From Myxococcus xanthus (GTDB lineage: Bacteria; Myxococcota; Myxococcia; Myxococcales; Myxococcaceae), in the NCBI RefSeq assembly GCF_013116825.1, contig NZ_JABFNS010000073.1:1-44832 (forward strand): a DNA stretch of 44,832 nt, read 5' to 3'. Below, piece by piece: positions 28,301-35,343 of the stretch (positions are counted from its first letter, which is position 1; each line of letters starts with the position of its first letter). The translations under genes were made by a program, and so were the position numbers. The notes beneath the pieces were generated by a model, which searched no databases, had not been told where the DNA came from, and saw only the letters and a program-made list of their open reading frames with translations.

Positions 28301-28679
28301 ACCACTCGCCGGGCATGACCTGGGCCTCGAACAGCTCGCGGGCCAGACCCTCTTTTCCCTCAGCGTGATAGCGTCCCAGGAGGACTGGATCGATCCGAAG
28401 TCCTCCGGTACCCCAGTCCGGGACGGCCCAGCGCAGATCGATGAGCTCGCGGGTGAGCTGGCGTGCCAGCAAGGCATCTGGGGGGACCGGCCAGGGAGGA
28501 CTCCGCTCGAGCTGGACGAACGAGGCGCCTTGGATGAGTTGCTCCAACCAGGCCAATAGCCAAAGAGCGTGGGGATGGGCGCGGGGAATGCAGATGCTGG
28601 CTGATACAAAGTATCCGGGCAGCAGAACGAAGGTGCGGCGCACGCCGCGTGGGGCAGAGCCCGACGAGCGATTACCCAT
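25341..28679 (-). CDS. Double-HKD phospholipase-D-family protein fused to a degenerate FGE-sulfatase domain
   Basis: A 1112-residue protein from ATG 28679, inside the helicase stop region with GAGGAG upstream; a longer in-frame start at 28724 is less likely. HKD motif 1 is SHEKVILTS...GSWN (~415-440). HKD motif 2 is NHAKLLLVD...TSEN (~650-675), a full HxKx4D. The C-terminal ~230 residues (from MVRVKAGAFLMGDD, ~881) are an FGE/C-type-lectin-like domain with TPVTQGLWEAVMG, DLPTEAQWEYACRAGS, LHDMHGLVYES, GARGGAW and VSFRLMR. True formylglycine-generating enzymes have a catalytic cysteine pair after GGS(F/W). Here those positions are Arg and Asp, so the domain probably binds rather than oxidises. 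PLD members cut phosphodiester bonds. With the adjacent helicase it looks like a DNA- or RNA-cutting effector whose FGE domain may sense or bind a partner. Confidence 0.85.
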   Translation of the reverse strand: MGNRSSGSAPRGVRRTFVLLPGYFVSASICIPRAHPHALWLLAWLEQLIQGASFVQLERSPPWPVPPDALLARQLTRELIDLRWAVPDWGTGGLRIDPVLLGRYHAEGKEGLARELFEAQVMPGEWWMDGVGGVLLPRATAMQFDWDYKKTADFQLEPQASPQELLDSGEHDLVDLVRKLGAIELNQSARGRAFFGNPLRIGGRKGILFPLYGEAERILPDELAELEPALLQRAPQLFGQRSAPRPRLVHVPHSPLERFVSELERLPLDTVALGPLPLVADRVEHLSELLRGTADEEWIRWFAEGQRVSPVAGPTDRHFDALAELCRGLARGSAPESRHVPWVLLTSAFLNADNLREGEGLVAALAEAPPSTRILLVYGHASEALPAEQQQEIEAYLQRLRSLNAALAERCILVAAKRRSHEKVILTSHGDWLIGSWNPASSRPGSVVFECSLAGRDRTFALTLLSRLEDNLEGEAAIQAAASLREALGAAGMAESSPRETAQRQLERLKRAAGLLSRALPSEGTPSPRVWASALRAVRAALHPFLVRTRIELADAHQTRDAFVAQAQSARQDLLLASDRLTDSALDGAILRDLRGTQGRRQRLVRLVWGREWAGQRPTDKQTREQLQRARLAVVEAQNILGPQLLTRREPMENHAKLLLVDGCRGLITSENLLSYGGEKGRYESRELGVAFWCPPVVRDLLGRFLWQWPDVLLPEESGRGARQPYAWISGGMQAWYALDSVRAELDFVPDASKYIGALLRDELSKEGGADAGAQAREQGFQRLEHFVGQDPLPWLREEGERLGLLLPSSEDLWQPYTAPTDEELLEQLLVQAEKALAEQPAPKPRETASTSRPTAVGPALVASRGTAAATHQLVEQALSGMVRVKAGAFLMGDDRVPSERPRHRVVLTRDFLLGRTPVTQGLWEAVMGSLPHLRSNERHPEFPIVYVDFHDIQRFLGRLNALPGSGGFDLPTEAQWEYACRAGSTGDYCFGNDPQLLNNYAWSKLNSKAQLHRVGQLKANAWGLHDMHGLVYESVRDDLRSFQRGEAVDPVGRLDTDYIGARGGAWGRYPFRDGNRAEEHFRCSCRQFHSKREKANRVSFRLMRVLPSQEK

Positions 28680-31293
28680 GGCTGTCCAGCTCCTCGGGAG
28701 ACATGATCCGCGCGCACCGCGCATCAGCTGTCTCCTCCACGTAGGCCTTCCATACCGCGTGGAGGTGGGGAGCTTCGTTGACGTGGCGGTTGATATGGGC
28801 CGAACAGCCTACGACGACCTGCCGGAAACGCGTCCGGGAGAACATCACATTGAGCCGCTCGGGCTCGGTCATGAAGCCCCAGGCCCGAGCCCCTTGGCTG
28901 TTGTTGCGAACGAGAGAGAGCACGGTGAGCTCCGCCTCTCGCCCCTGGTACTCGTCGGTGGTTCGCACCACCTGCTCGAAGGGGCTGTCCGTGAGGCTCC
29001 GGCACACCTCGCGCAGCTCTCGTGAATCGAGCAGTAACCGTTTCTGCTCGTTGTAGGGCGTCAGGATAACGAGATCCACCTGGCGGGAGGGGTAGAGGCG
29101 GCGCAGGTAGCGGAGGATGACGTCACGCTCATAGAGATTGTTGCGGGCACCTCTCTTCTCGGGATCCTCCGTAGCCTCTGGGCGCAGGGTCATGTGCGGC
29201 GTGTCGATCCAGAGCAGCGGCACGTCCAGTTCCTGAGGAAGCACACCTTCGAGAGGGTTGCTGGCCAGCTTGCGGTGCACGAAGGGCCGCCCATAAAACA
29301 CCTTGCCCACGAGACGTGACAGCGGCGCCTCCATGCGGAACTGCTCTTCCAGGCGGTGCCGTTTGGCGAGCCGATCGAACAGGTATTCGAAGGGGCGCAG
29401 CCACGCAGTCTCTGCCGGGGAGACAGGGCCATGCTCGCGCGCCAGCGTCTCCAGCTCAAGGAATGTGTCGCCAAAGCGTGCCTGTAGTGCCTGGCGGAAT
29501 TCAGGCCGGCGGCGCGCCTGATCCAGCGTGGCTTGCCAGGCCAGGACAGCCGCACGGGTCTGGCGCTCCTGATACGGAGGGAGTTGCCGCTGGTCCCCGA
29601 TCATCAGCACTGTCCGCCCGAAGCACAGGGTGTGGAGGAGCTCGGAGGGGTAACACTTGCCCGCCTCTTCGACGATCACCAGATCGAAGGAGGTCTGCCC
29701 TGTCATGTCGAGAAGGGCCGCGTCCATCGTGGTGCAGAAGAAGAGGTTGGCAGCTTTCTCCGCGAGGGAGAGCAGCCGCTGGTCATGTTGGTCGAACGTG
29801 GACGCCTGGAAGCGCGTCCATCCGGAGGACTCGGGAGCCCACGCCCGCTCTGCGAGTTGGCCCACGAGGGTGGTGCCCAGGAAAGGGGTTTCCAGCTCGG
29901 CTCGTCCACGGCGCCGTCGCGCCAGAGAGACGGAGCGGAAGGCCCGGTAGGAAATGCAGTCCTGGTCCAGCGCTTGCGTGAGCTTCCGGAGGATGTGGTC
30001 CAGGGCGAAGTGTTCCTTCGCACAAATCAGCACGCGGCCTGCGGGAGTGGCCGCCAGGAAGCGCCGAACCACCTGGGTAGCGAGGTGGGTCTTCCCGGTT
30101 CCGGGAGGCCCTTGAACGGCGAAGACTCCTCGCGTGGCGAGGATGGCATCCTCCAGGACATCTCGTGGCCGTGGGTTTCCGGTGAAGGGCTCCGGGCGAG
30201 CCGAGTCCCTGAGGTGAGCCGCCAGCAGTGGGTGTCTACCGGCGAAGGCGGTGAAGGCGCGCTTGCGCCCCATCAGCGCGAGGTCTCCAGGCTGGTGGGG
30301 GTGGACGTAGCCTGTGGCCGGCACCTTCACCCCATCGCGCCGGACGTAGATCCAGGGCTGGTCTTCGTGGACACCGATCCAGCGGGCGATCGCCTCCGGG
30401 CTGTGTTTGTGGAGGAGCGGGTTGGGCAGCCCCTGGGAAACAGCGAGCAGCGGCGTCGTTCGAGACTCGTCGAGCAGCGTGTCCCAGAGCTCATGGGGAG
30501 TGGGTCTCGTGAGGGTCGGGAAGTGGGCATCCTTCCACCGGGGCTCCACCTCCAGGATGAGCTGCCCGCGGGTGTCGAGCCCCAACCGATCCGCCTCCTC
30601 GCGACGAAGCAGGCGGTACCTGTATACCTGGGCGAGCCTCTCCAGGTGCTCGGCCTCGGTGAGCATGTGGAGAAATGAGGGGGCGTCCGGAGCTTGCCGT
30701 TTTTCGCGCAGGGCTTCCTGTTGTTCCGCTCGAATGAGCCGCTCGACTGCGGCCGCATCCGCCGAGCCAAGAGCGGCACAAATGGAATCCACACGCCGCG
30801 TATCCCAGTCGCTATGGCGTGATGCTTGCCGGGACTGCGAGCGCACCCAACTCTGAGCGTGGCGGAGATCCTGTCGGCGCTCCTCATCGGAGAGCGCACT
30901 GGGCGGCCGAGGGAGGAACCATGAGACGGGAGGAACCCAGCGACCAGAGACGGGGATAAATGGTGCGAAACCGGCGACCTGGTTGGCATGGCACTCGAGC
31001 AACGTGAGGAGCGCGGGCAGCAACTCGTCATTGCGCCAGCGCCGGAACGAGCCTGGAGGGGGCTCTGGCGGGGACATCGTGCTGACAAGCTCCGCTTCGC
31101 TTGGGAACAGCACGTAGAGACCGCCGTCTTCGTACTGGACATCGCTGGCATGAAGCAGGCCGATGGGATAGGCCCGCAGCAACCTGTGCCTGTGGCGCAG
31201 GTAGTCCTCGAACAGTGTCCGGTGGCTCGGATGGATTTGGATTGGGCAGCGGAGGGTGTTGCCCTGGCGCTGCCAAGCGGGGAGCGGGGTCAT
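28672..31293 (-). CDS. UPF1/DNA2-like superfamily 1 helicase
   Basis: An 873-residue protein whose N-terminal ~380 residues are not recognisable. The helicase core has Walker A GPPGTGKT (~396), motif II VIVEEAGK (usual form DEAGQ, ~541), motif III IGDQRQLPPY (~563), VILTPYNEQKRLL, and motif VI RLNVMFSRTRF (~815). This is the AAA_11/AAA_12 arrangement of UPF1, DNA2 and SETX relatives, which move 5'-3' on RNA or DNA. The first Asp of motif II is replaced by Glu, which should still bind magnesium. The gene overlaps the PLD-FGE gene by 8 bases, so the two proteins are very likely partners. The ATG has only a weak ribosome-binding site, 21 bp after the small SMP gene. Confidence 0.88.
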   Translation of the reverse strand: MTPLPAWQRQGNTLRCPIQIHPSHRTLFEDYLRHRHRLLRAYPIGLLHASDVQYEDGGLYVLFPSEAELVSTMSPPEPPPGSFRRWRNDELLPALLTLLECHANQVAGFAPFIPVSGRWVPPVSWFLPRPPSALSDEERRQDLRHAQSWVRSQSRQASRHSDWDTRRVDSICAALGSADAAAVERLIRAEQQEALREKRQAPDAPSFLHMLTEAEHLERLAQVYRYRLLRREEADRLGLDTRGQLILEVEPRWKDAHFPTLTRPTPHELWDTLLDESRTTPLLAVSQGLPNPLLHKHSPEAIARWIGVHEDQPWIYVRRDGVKVPATGYVHPHQPGDLALMGRKRAFTAFAGRHPLLAAHLRDSARPEPFTGNPRPRDVLEDAILATRGVFAVQGPPGTGKTHLATQVVRRFLAATPAGRVLICAKEHFALDHILRKLTQALDQDCISYRAFRSVSLARRRRGRAELETPFLGTTLVGQLAERAWAPESSGWTRFQASTFDQHDQRLLSLAEKAANLFFCTTMDAALLDMTGQTSFDLVIVEEAGKCYPSELLHTLCFGRTVLMIGDQRQLPPYQERQTRAAVLAWQATLDQARRRPEFRQALQARFGDTFLELETLAREHGPVSPAETAWLRPFEYLFDRLAKRHRLEEQFRMEAPLSRLVGKVFYGRPFVHRKLASNPLEGVLPQELDVPLLWIDTPHMTLRPEATEDPEKRGARNNLYERDVILRYLRRLYPSRQVDLVILTPYNEQKRLLLDSRELREVCRSLTDSPFEQVVRTTDEYQGREAELTVLSLVRNNSQGARAWGFMTEPERLNVMFSRTRFRQVVVGCSAHINRHVNEAPHLHAVWKAYVEETADARCARIMSPEELDSHG

Positions 31294-31314
31294 CGGACAG
31301 AGACCGGCACCGCG

Positions 31315-31545
31315 TTATTCGTCGCCATCATCCGAGTCCTCGGCATTCTGGGCGGCAGCTGAGGCAGCTCTCGCTTTGAATCCCTGATTGGTGCCGGTGC
31401 GATCGGCATAAGACTGGATGGCACGGGCTCTCTCGACGGTCATGCGTACGGAACTGCGCGAGTTCCGCGCCCCTGGCATTTCGCGGTCGCCTCCTTGCCG
31501 GTTTCGGCCTCCGTGAACGGCTCGCCCGTCACTGCCTCGGCTCAT
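31315..31545 (-). CDS. Small SMP-motif (seed-maturation-protein-like) protein
   Basis: A 76-residue basic-to-acidic protein. The core MTVERARAIQSYADRTG and GFKARAASAAAQN matches the SMP pattern seen in many small bacterial proteins (an alternating helix, Gly-rich turn, then F(K/A)ARAQSAA). The tail is acidic (EDSDDGDE) and there are no cysteines. ATG 31545 is preceded by GGGAGA six bases upstream; a longer in-frame reading to 31605 lacks such a site. It heads the helicase/PLD/nucleotide operon. Similar small genes are often unrelated to their neighbours, so its link to the system is uncertain. A substrate peptide for the radical SAM enzyme is possible but unsupported. Confidence 0.55.
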   Translation of the reverse strand: MSRGSDGRAVHGGRNRQGGDREMPGARNSRSSVRMTVERARAIQSYADRTGTNQGFKARAASAAAQNAEDSDDGDE

Positions 31546-31718
31546 CGGTCTCTCCCGTGTACTGATCAGCTCCAGATAAGAACCCATGTGGTGAAGCGGG
31601 AACAAATCCAGGTCCCAGCACTATGGGGTGATCCTGACCCGATTCTATGGCACACACACACTGTTTGGCCGCTCGTGCACACTCCCGCTAGGATTTTGGT
31701 GTCCACGCGGGGGGATCC
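31546..31718. promoter_or_regulatory. Divergent intergenic region between the two effector operons
   Basis: A gap of 173 bp lies between the SMP-headed minus-strand operon and the plus-strand three-gene operon. On the plus strand TTGGCC (31665-31670), an 18-base spacer and TAGGAT (31689-31694) form a plausible promoter about 25 bases before the ATG at 31719. On the minus strand TTGTTC...TCTTAT is a weaker candidate. A short CA-repeat lies near 31651. No clear operator palindrome is seen. Shared control of both operons from this gap would be natural. Confidence 0.4.
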
Positions 31719-33149
31719 ATGCCGCTCAGTGCCGCTGCTCTTCCATACGCTACGCCGCATGATCCCTCCGAGGATGCTCCTTCCAGCGTCGATCCACTTG
31801 GGACGCAGACCGATTCGGAGCGCCTCGCGGACGTGCTGCTCCCGGGCTTCACCGCTCGTATGTGGAAGTTGCGGTTCGTCACCTTTTCCGCAGTGGCCTC
31901 ATTCGTCGCAGACCGTGTCGTGGCGGCGCTCGGACGAGAAGAGTTCCGGCTGGATGCACGACTCGGCTTCGAGCGCTTGTACGTTTCTTCCCTGGTGCGC
32001 GCTCATGAGGAAAATCCCAGCGCATTTGGGAGAGCGCCGGATCAACTTCCCGGACGGAGGTTGGCTCGCGCGGCGCTGCTGGCAGAGGAACCTCTGACAA
32101 AGGGGAACTTCCTGCAAGGTCAGGCCATCAACGGCCCCTTTGGGGTGATGGCACGGTTGACGCGGCATCTCGGGGTCGTCGATGACGAATCCCGCCCTGG
32201 GCGCTCCGCGACCAACCTCGTGCTCGACTGGGCTGTTGATGAGGGTCTTCCCGGAATTCTTGATAATGAAGGTTCGCGTGAGGGGGCGGGAGCCCAGTGG
32301 AAGTCCGAGGTGTGCAGGGCGGTGTCCGCGCACGTCTCCCGGTCGGACTGGCCCAGGCGTGGCCACCGGATATGGGAACTCCTGGCACGGCCTCTGCGGC
32401 CAGACGTTCTGGGGAAGCGCGAGAAGGCGAACCTCTCTTTGCTGATTCAAGCTGATTCCCTCCGGCAGCGGATGATGGCGCTCCTCACGGACGGGCAGCA
32501 GGCCTATGCCACCGCCTCGAATCGGGACGGCAAGCGGGGACCTGTCGAGCGGCATGTCCTGCTCCACGCCGTTGCCCCCGCGCTGGGGAGCGAGCCTGTG
32601 GATCGCCTGCTCCGGGCTACCATCGACATGTCATCCGCCTACGAGGATCTAACCGGGCTGCTGCAGCAGGCTTTCGATGCCATCCGGTGGACGCTCGTCC
32701 TGATGGGCGGGAGGGCCACTCCCCAAGCTGTTCTGGGCCATCCGGTGACGAAGGCGCAGCTTGCTCGAACCGTGGTAGAGCTCCGCCGGGTCATCCCTGA
32801 GTTCACGGCGGCTCGCAAGACGCTTTCTCAGCAGCCCTCTATTCGCCCCGAATTGCTCGATGCGCTAGACCGCCTCCAGACGGATGCTACGGGATGCGGC
32901 GCTCCGGACACGCTGGCAGAAACCGTGATGAGCAGGCACCACCGGGTTCAGAAGGCCAAGCGTAAGGCGGATTGGGTGGATCGCGACTCACACTGGACCC
33001 TGATGCCCGGGTTTGGCATTTCCGGGGAAGCGCCACCCAGCTACCAGGGCAGTTGGATGCATCCCTTTCGCGTCATGAATGCCTATTCGGCATTGAGTGA
33101 TCTCGGCAAGGTCAGCGCCTTCCAGGAGGTGTCCGATGGCGAGGCGTAG
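31719..33149 (+). CDS. Uncharacterised protein, first gene of the PLD-helicase trio
   Basis: A 476-residue protein of unknown function. It has no signal peptide, membrane span or classical catalytic motif that I can see. It is rich in Arg and Ala and mostly helical. Residues ~35-65, with LADVLLPGFTARMWKLRF, are faintly like the start of DUF6361 proteins, which I recall beside PLD and helicase genes; that is memory, not a computed match. GGGGGATCC precedes the ATG. Its end overlaps the PLD gene by 14 bases and all three genes run the same way, so it is probably an obligate partner, perhaps for recognition or regulation. Confidence 0.75.
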   Translation: MPLSAAALPYATPHDPSEDAPSSVDPLGTQTDSERLADVLLPGFTARMWKLRFVTFSAVASFVADRVVAALGREEFRLDARLGFERLYVSSLVRAHEENPSAFGRAPDQLPGRRLARAALLAEEPLTKGNFLQGQAINGPFGVMARLTRHLGVVDDESRPGRSATNLVLDWAVDEGLPGILDNEGSREGAGAQWKSEVCRAVSAHVSRSDWPRRGHRIWELLARPLRPDVLGKREKANLSLLIQADSLRQRMMALLTDGQQAYATASNRDGKRGPVERHVLLHAVAPALGSEPVDRLLRATIDMSSAYEDLTGLLQQAFDAIRWTLVLMGGRATPQAVLGHPVTKAQLARTVVELRRVIPEFTAARKTLSQQPSIRPELLDALDRLQTDATGCGAPDTLAETVMSRHHRVQKAKRKADWVDRDSHWTLMPGFGISGEAPPSYQGSWMHPFRVMNAYSALSDLGKVSAFQEVSDGEA

Positions 33150-35343
33150 GACCGAAGCCAAGGTGCCCGTGCTCGCGGAGCTGTGGTCGGCCCCGGCTGG
33201 GCTCCCCGTTGGGGAGGCAGGACAGCCCGTGGGGTGCATCACGACCACCTACACCTTTCATGCCTCCCTTTTCGAGGCGGAGCTGCTGCCCCGCTTCCTT
33301 GGGCTGAAGTTCGATCAGACGGAGGGTGAGCGGCCGTTCATCGTCGAGAGAGAGACTGCACTCGGCACCTGCCACGCCACCGTGCTCGTTGATGCCAGCC
33401 AGGTGGATGGGGCTCAGACCACTTCCCGGTGGGCTCAGCTTGCGGTCTATGTCCCGGGAGGCATCCAGCACGCCAAGGTGAGCCTCCTTGTGTGGGAGCA
33501 TTGCGTGCGCCTGATTGTGGCTTCGGCCAACATCACCCGCACGGGCTACCGACGGAACCGGGAGATGGCATCCAGTCTCGACTTCTACGACGCCCCTGAG
33601 TCGGTTCCGCGCTCCTTGGCTCTGGAGGGGGTCGAGTTCCTGGAGGGGCTGCTGGAGTCCGGGTGGACGCTGGGCGTGCCAGGGGCCGTGGAACGGGCTC
33701 GCGGCTTCCTGGAGGCCACTCGCCAAAGGCTCGGGCGCTGGACGGGGATGGCGGCGGACTTCTCTCCAAGAGAGGTTCCTCGCGCTGCCTTCGTGGCCTG
33801 CATGCCGCGGCGGGGTGGGCGGCGGGCCCTGTCGCCGTTGGCGAGCGTACGCGAACTCTGGGGAACACGGCGCGCCCAGCAGGTCGTGGTCATGACCCCC
33901 TTTGTCGGCCAATCGCCAGAGGAACAGGGCCGCGTCATCGAGGAGCTCCGAAGCATGCCCACCACGAGGGATGTTTCCCCTCTGCTTGCTCTGCCCGGGC
34001 GTGCCTCCGAGGCGGAGCCGCAGCGAAGTGTGGTGGGGGCTCCCCGGATGTTCCGGGATGCGTGGGCTGGCGCATGGGGGCTCAAGCCCGAGGAGGTGAT
34101 GGTGTGCGTTGTCCCCCCTTACCGCCAAGGGGAGCCCCGCATTGCACGGGAACTGCACGCCAAGGGGCTGCTGCTCGTCAGTGACACGATGAAACTGATG
34201 ATGTGTGGGTCGAGTAACTTCACTCCTCACGGCATGGGCGTGGGGGCCTTCAACGTCGAGGCCAACCTGTGCTTTCTGGACGAAGTGGGAGCCAAACGTA
34301 ACGGGTTGCTCCTCAAGGATCGATTCCCGGTCTGCTGGGACAAGGATCTCGCCGAGGATCCCCAATGGCCGGATACAGCGGAGCCGCTCGAGGAAGATGT
34401 GCCGTCCCGCGCTCCGCGTCTCCCTGCAGCCTTCGCCTGGGTCAGTTGGGAGCAACGCGCCGCCCGGCTGACGTTGGGGCTGAAGCCCGGGGAACTCCTG
34501 CCCGCAGAGTGGTCGATCCGGCTACCGGGCGCACAGTCCGAGCAGATGGCTCCGCTGTTCTCGCATGAAGAGGTATCAGAACAGGCCCCCCCGGAGAAAC
34601 TGACTCGTGAGTTGGACCAGGAGATGCGCGCGGCGAGCATCACCACCCTTCGTGTCACTTGGCGTACGTCCGAGAATCAGCTCGCCACGGGACTGTTGCC
34701 GGTTCAGGTGGAGGCGGCCGAGCACCTCCTACCACCCGAGGAGTTCCTTGCGCTGGATGCGGATGCCATCCTCCTGTGCCTCTTATCGGGCAAGAGCCCG
34801 GCCGAGTGGGTCGACTCGCGGGAGCGGGGCACGGTGGATCAATCCGCGTCAGCGGGCGGTGGACTGGATGCTCTGCGCGCCAATGACCCGAGTGGCTACA
34901 CGCTCTATCGCACCCGACGCCTTGGACGTGCCCTGGCGAGCATGGGCGAGAAGATTCTGGCGACCCTCCGAACGCGTGATGCGATGGCCTATCGTCTCCG
35001 GCAGGACCCGCTCGGTCCATTGCTGCTGGCGAATGCACTCATCCGAGACTGGTCAAGTAGGCCTGGAGGAGGGGATCAAGAGGACGCCGCCTTGCTGTTC
35101 TCTCTTGCGGAGATCTGTCTCACGCTCGCGCATGTGGGCAAGCGTGTTTCAAGCGAGCGGCGCGCGGGGGATCCCGATCTGCGTTCGCTGTTCGCGGAGC
35201 TGATCGACGAGATAGGGGGGATGCTCGCTCCCTTGCAAGAGCGCGTGGGAATCGGCACGAACCTGCGCGCCTACGTGAAGTCAGTGAAGGATGAATGCGG
35301 GCGGCTGGTGGGCGCCCCAGAGGGATCCCAGCATGCCGGTTGA
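33136..35343 (+). CDS. Tdp1-like double-HKD phospholipase-D-family protein
   Basis: A 735-residue protein from ATG 33136, chosen for the strong AGGAGGT five bases upstream; an upstream in-frame start at 33097 would deepen the overlap. HKD-type motif 1 is GIQHAKVSLLV...VASANITRTG (~108-137). Motif 2 is ELHAKGLLLV...CGSSNFTPHG (~338-367). Both have His-x-Lys and a downstream Asn, as in tyrosyl-DNA phosphodiesterase 1 and related nucleases, without the Asp seen in classical PLD. The C-terminal ~350 residues are not recognised. It overlaps its neighbours by 14 and 11 bases, so it probably forms a complex with them. It is a likely nuclease or DNA-end processor. It differs from the PLD-FGE protein and is not an obvious DrmC. 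Confidence 0.8.
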   Translation: MARRRTEAKVPVLAELWSAPAGLPVGEAGQPVGCITTTYTFHASLFEAELLPRFLGLKFDQTEGERPFIVERETALGTCHATVLVDASQVDGAQTTSRWAQLAVYVPGGIQHAKVSLLVWEHCVRLIVASANITRTGYRRNREMASSLDFYDAPESVPRSLALEGVEFLEGLLESGWTLGVPGAVERARGFLEATRQRLGRWTGMAADFSPREVPRAAFVACMPRRGGRRALSPLASVRELWGTRRAQQVVVMTPFVGQSPEEQGRVIEELRSMPTTRDVSPLLALPGRASEAEPQRSVVGAPRMFRDAWAGAWGLKPEEVMVCVVPPYRQGEPRIARELHAKGLLLVSDTMKLMMCGSSNFTPHGMGVGAFNVEANLCFLDEVGAKRNGLLLKDRFPVCWDKDLAEDPQWPDTAEPLEEDVPSRAPRLPAAFAWVSWEQRAARLTLGLKPGELLPAEWSIRLPGAQSEQMAPLFSHEEVSEQAPPEKLTRELDQEMRAASITTLRVTWRTSENQLATGLLPVQVEAAEHLLPPEEFLALDADAILLCLLSGKSPAEWVDSRERGTVDQSASAGGGLDALRANDPSGYTLYRTRRLGRALASMGEKILATLRTRDAMAYRLRQDPLGPLLLANALIRDWSSRPGGGDQEDAALLFSLAEICLTLAHVGKRVSSERRAGDPDLRSLFAELIDEIGGMLAPLQERVGIGTNLRAYVKSVKDECGRLVGAPEGSQHAG

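Noticed and set aside
31650..31662. CA dinucleotide run in the divergent intergenic region
   Set aside because: Short and simple; more likely chance or slippage than a functional site.
33112..34455. Minus-strand open frame (447 codons) opposite the Tdp1-like gene
   Set aside because: The plus-strand frame has two HKD motifs and a strong ribosome-binding site; this one has neither.
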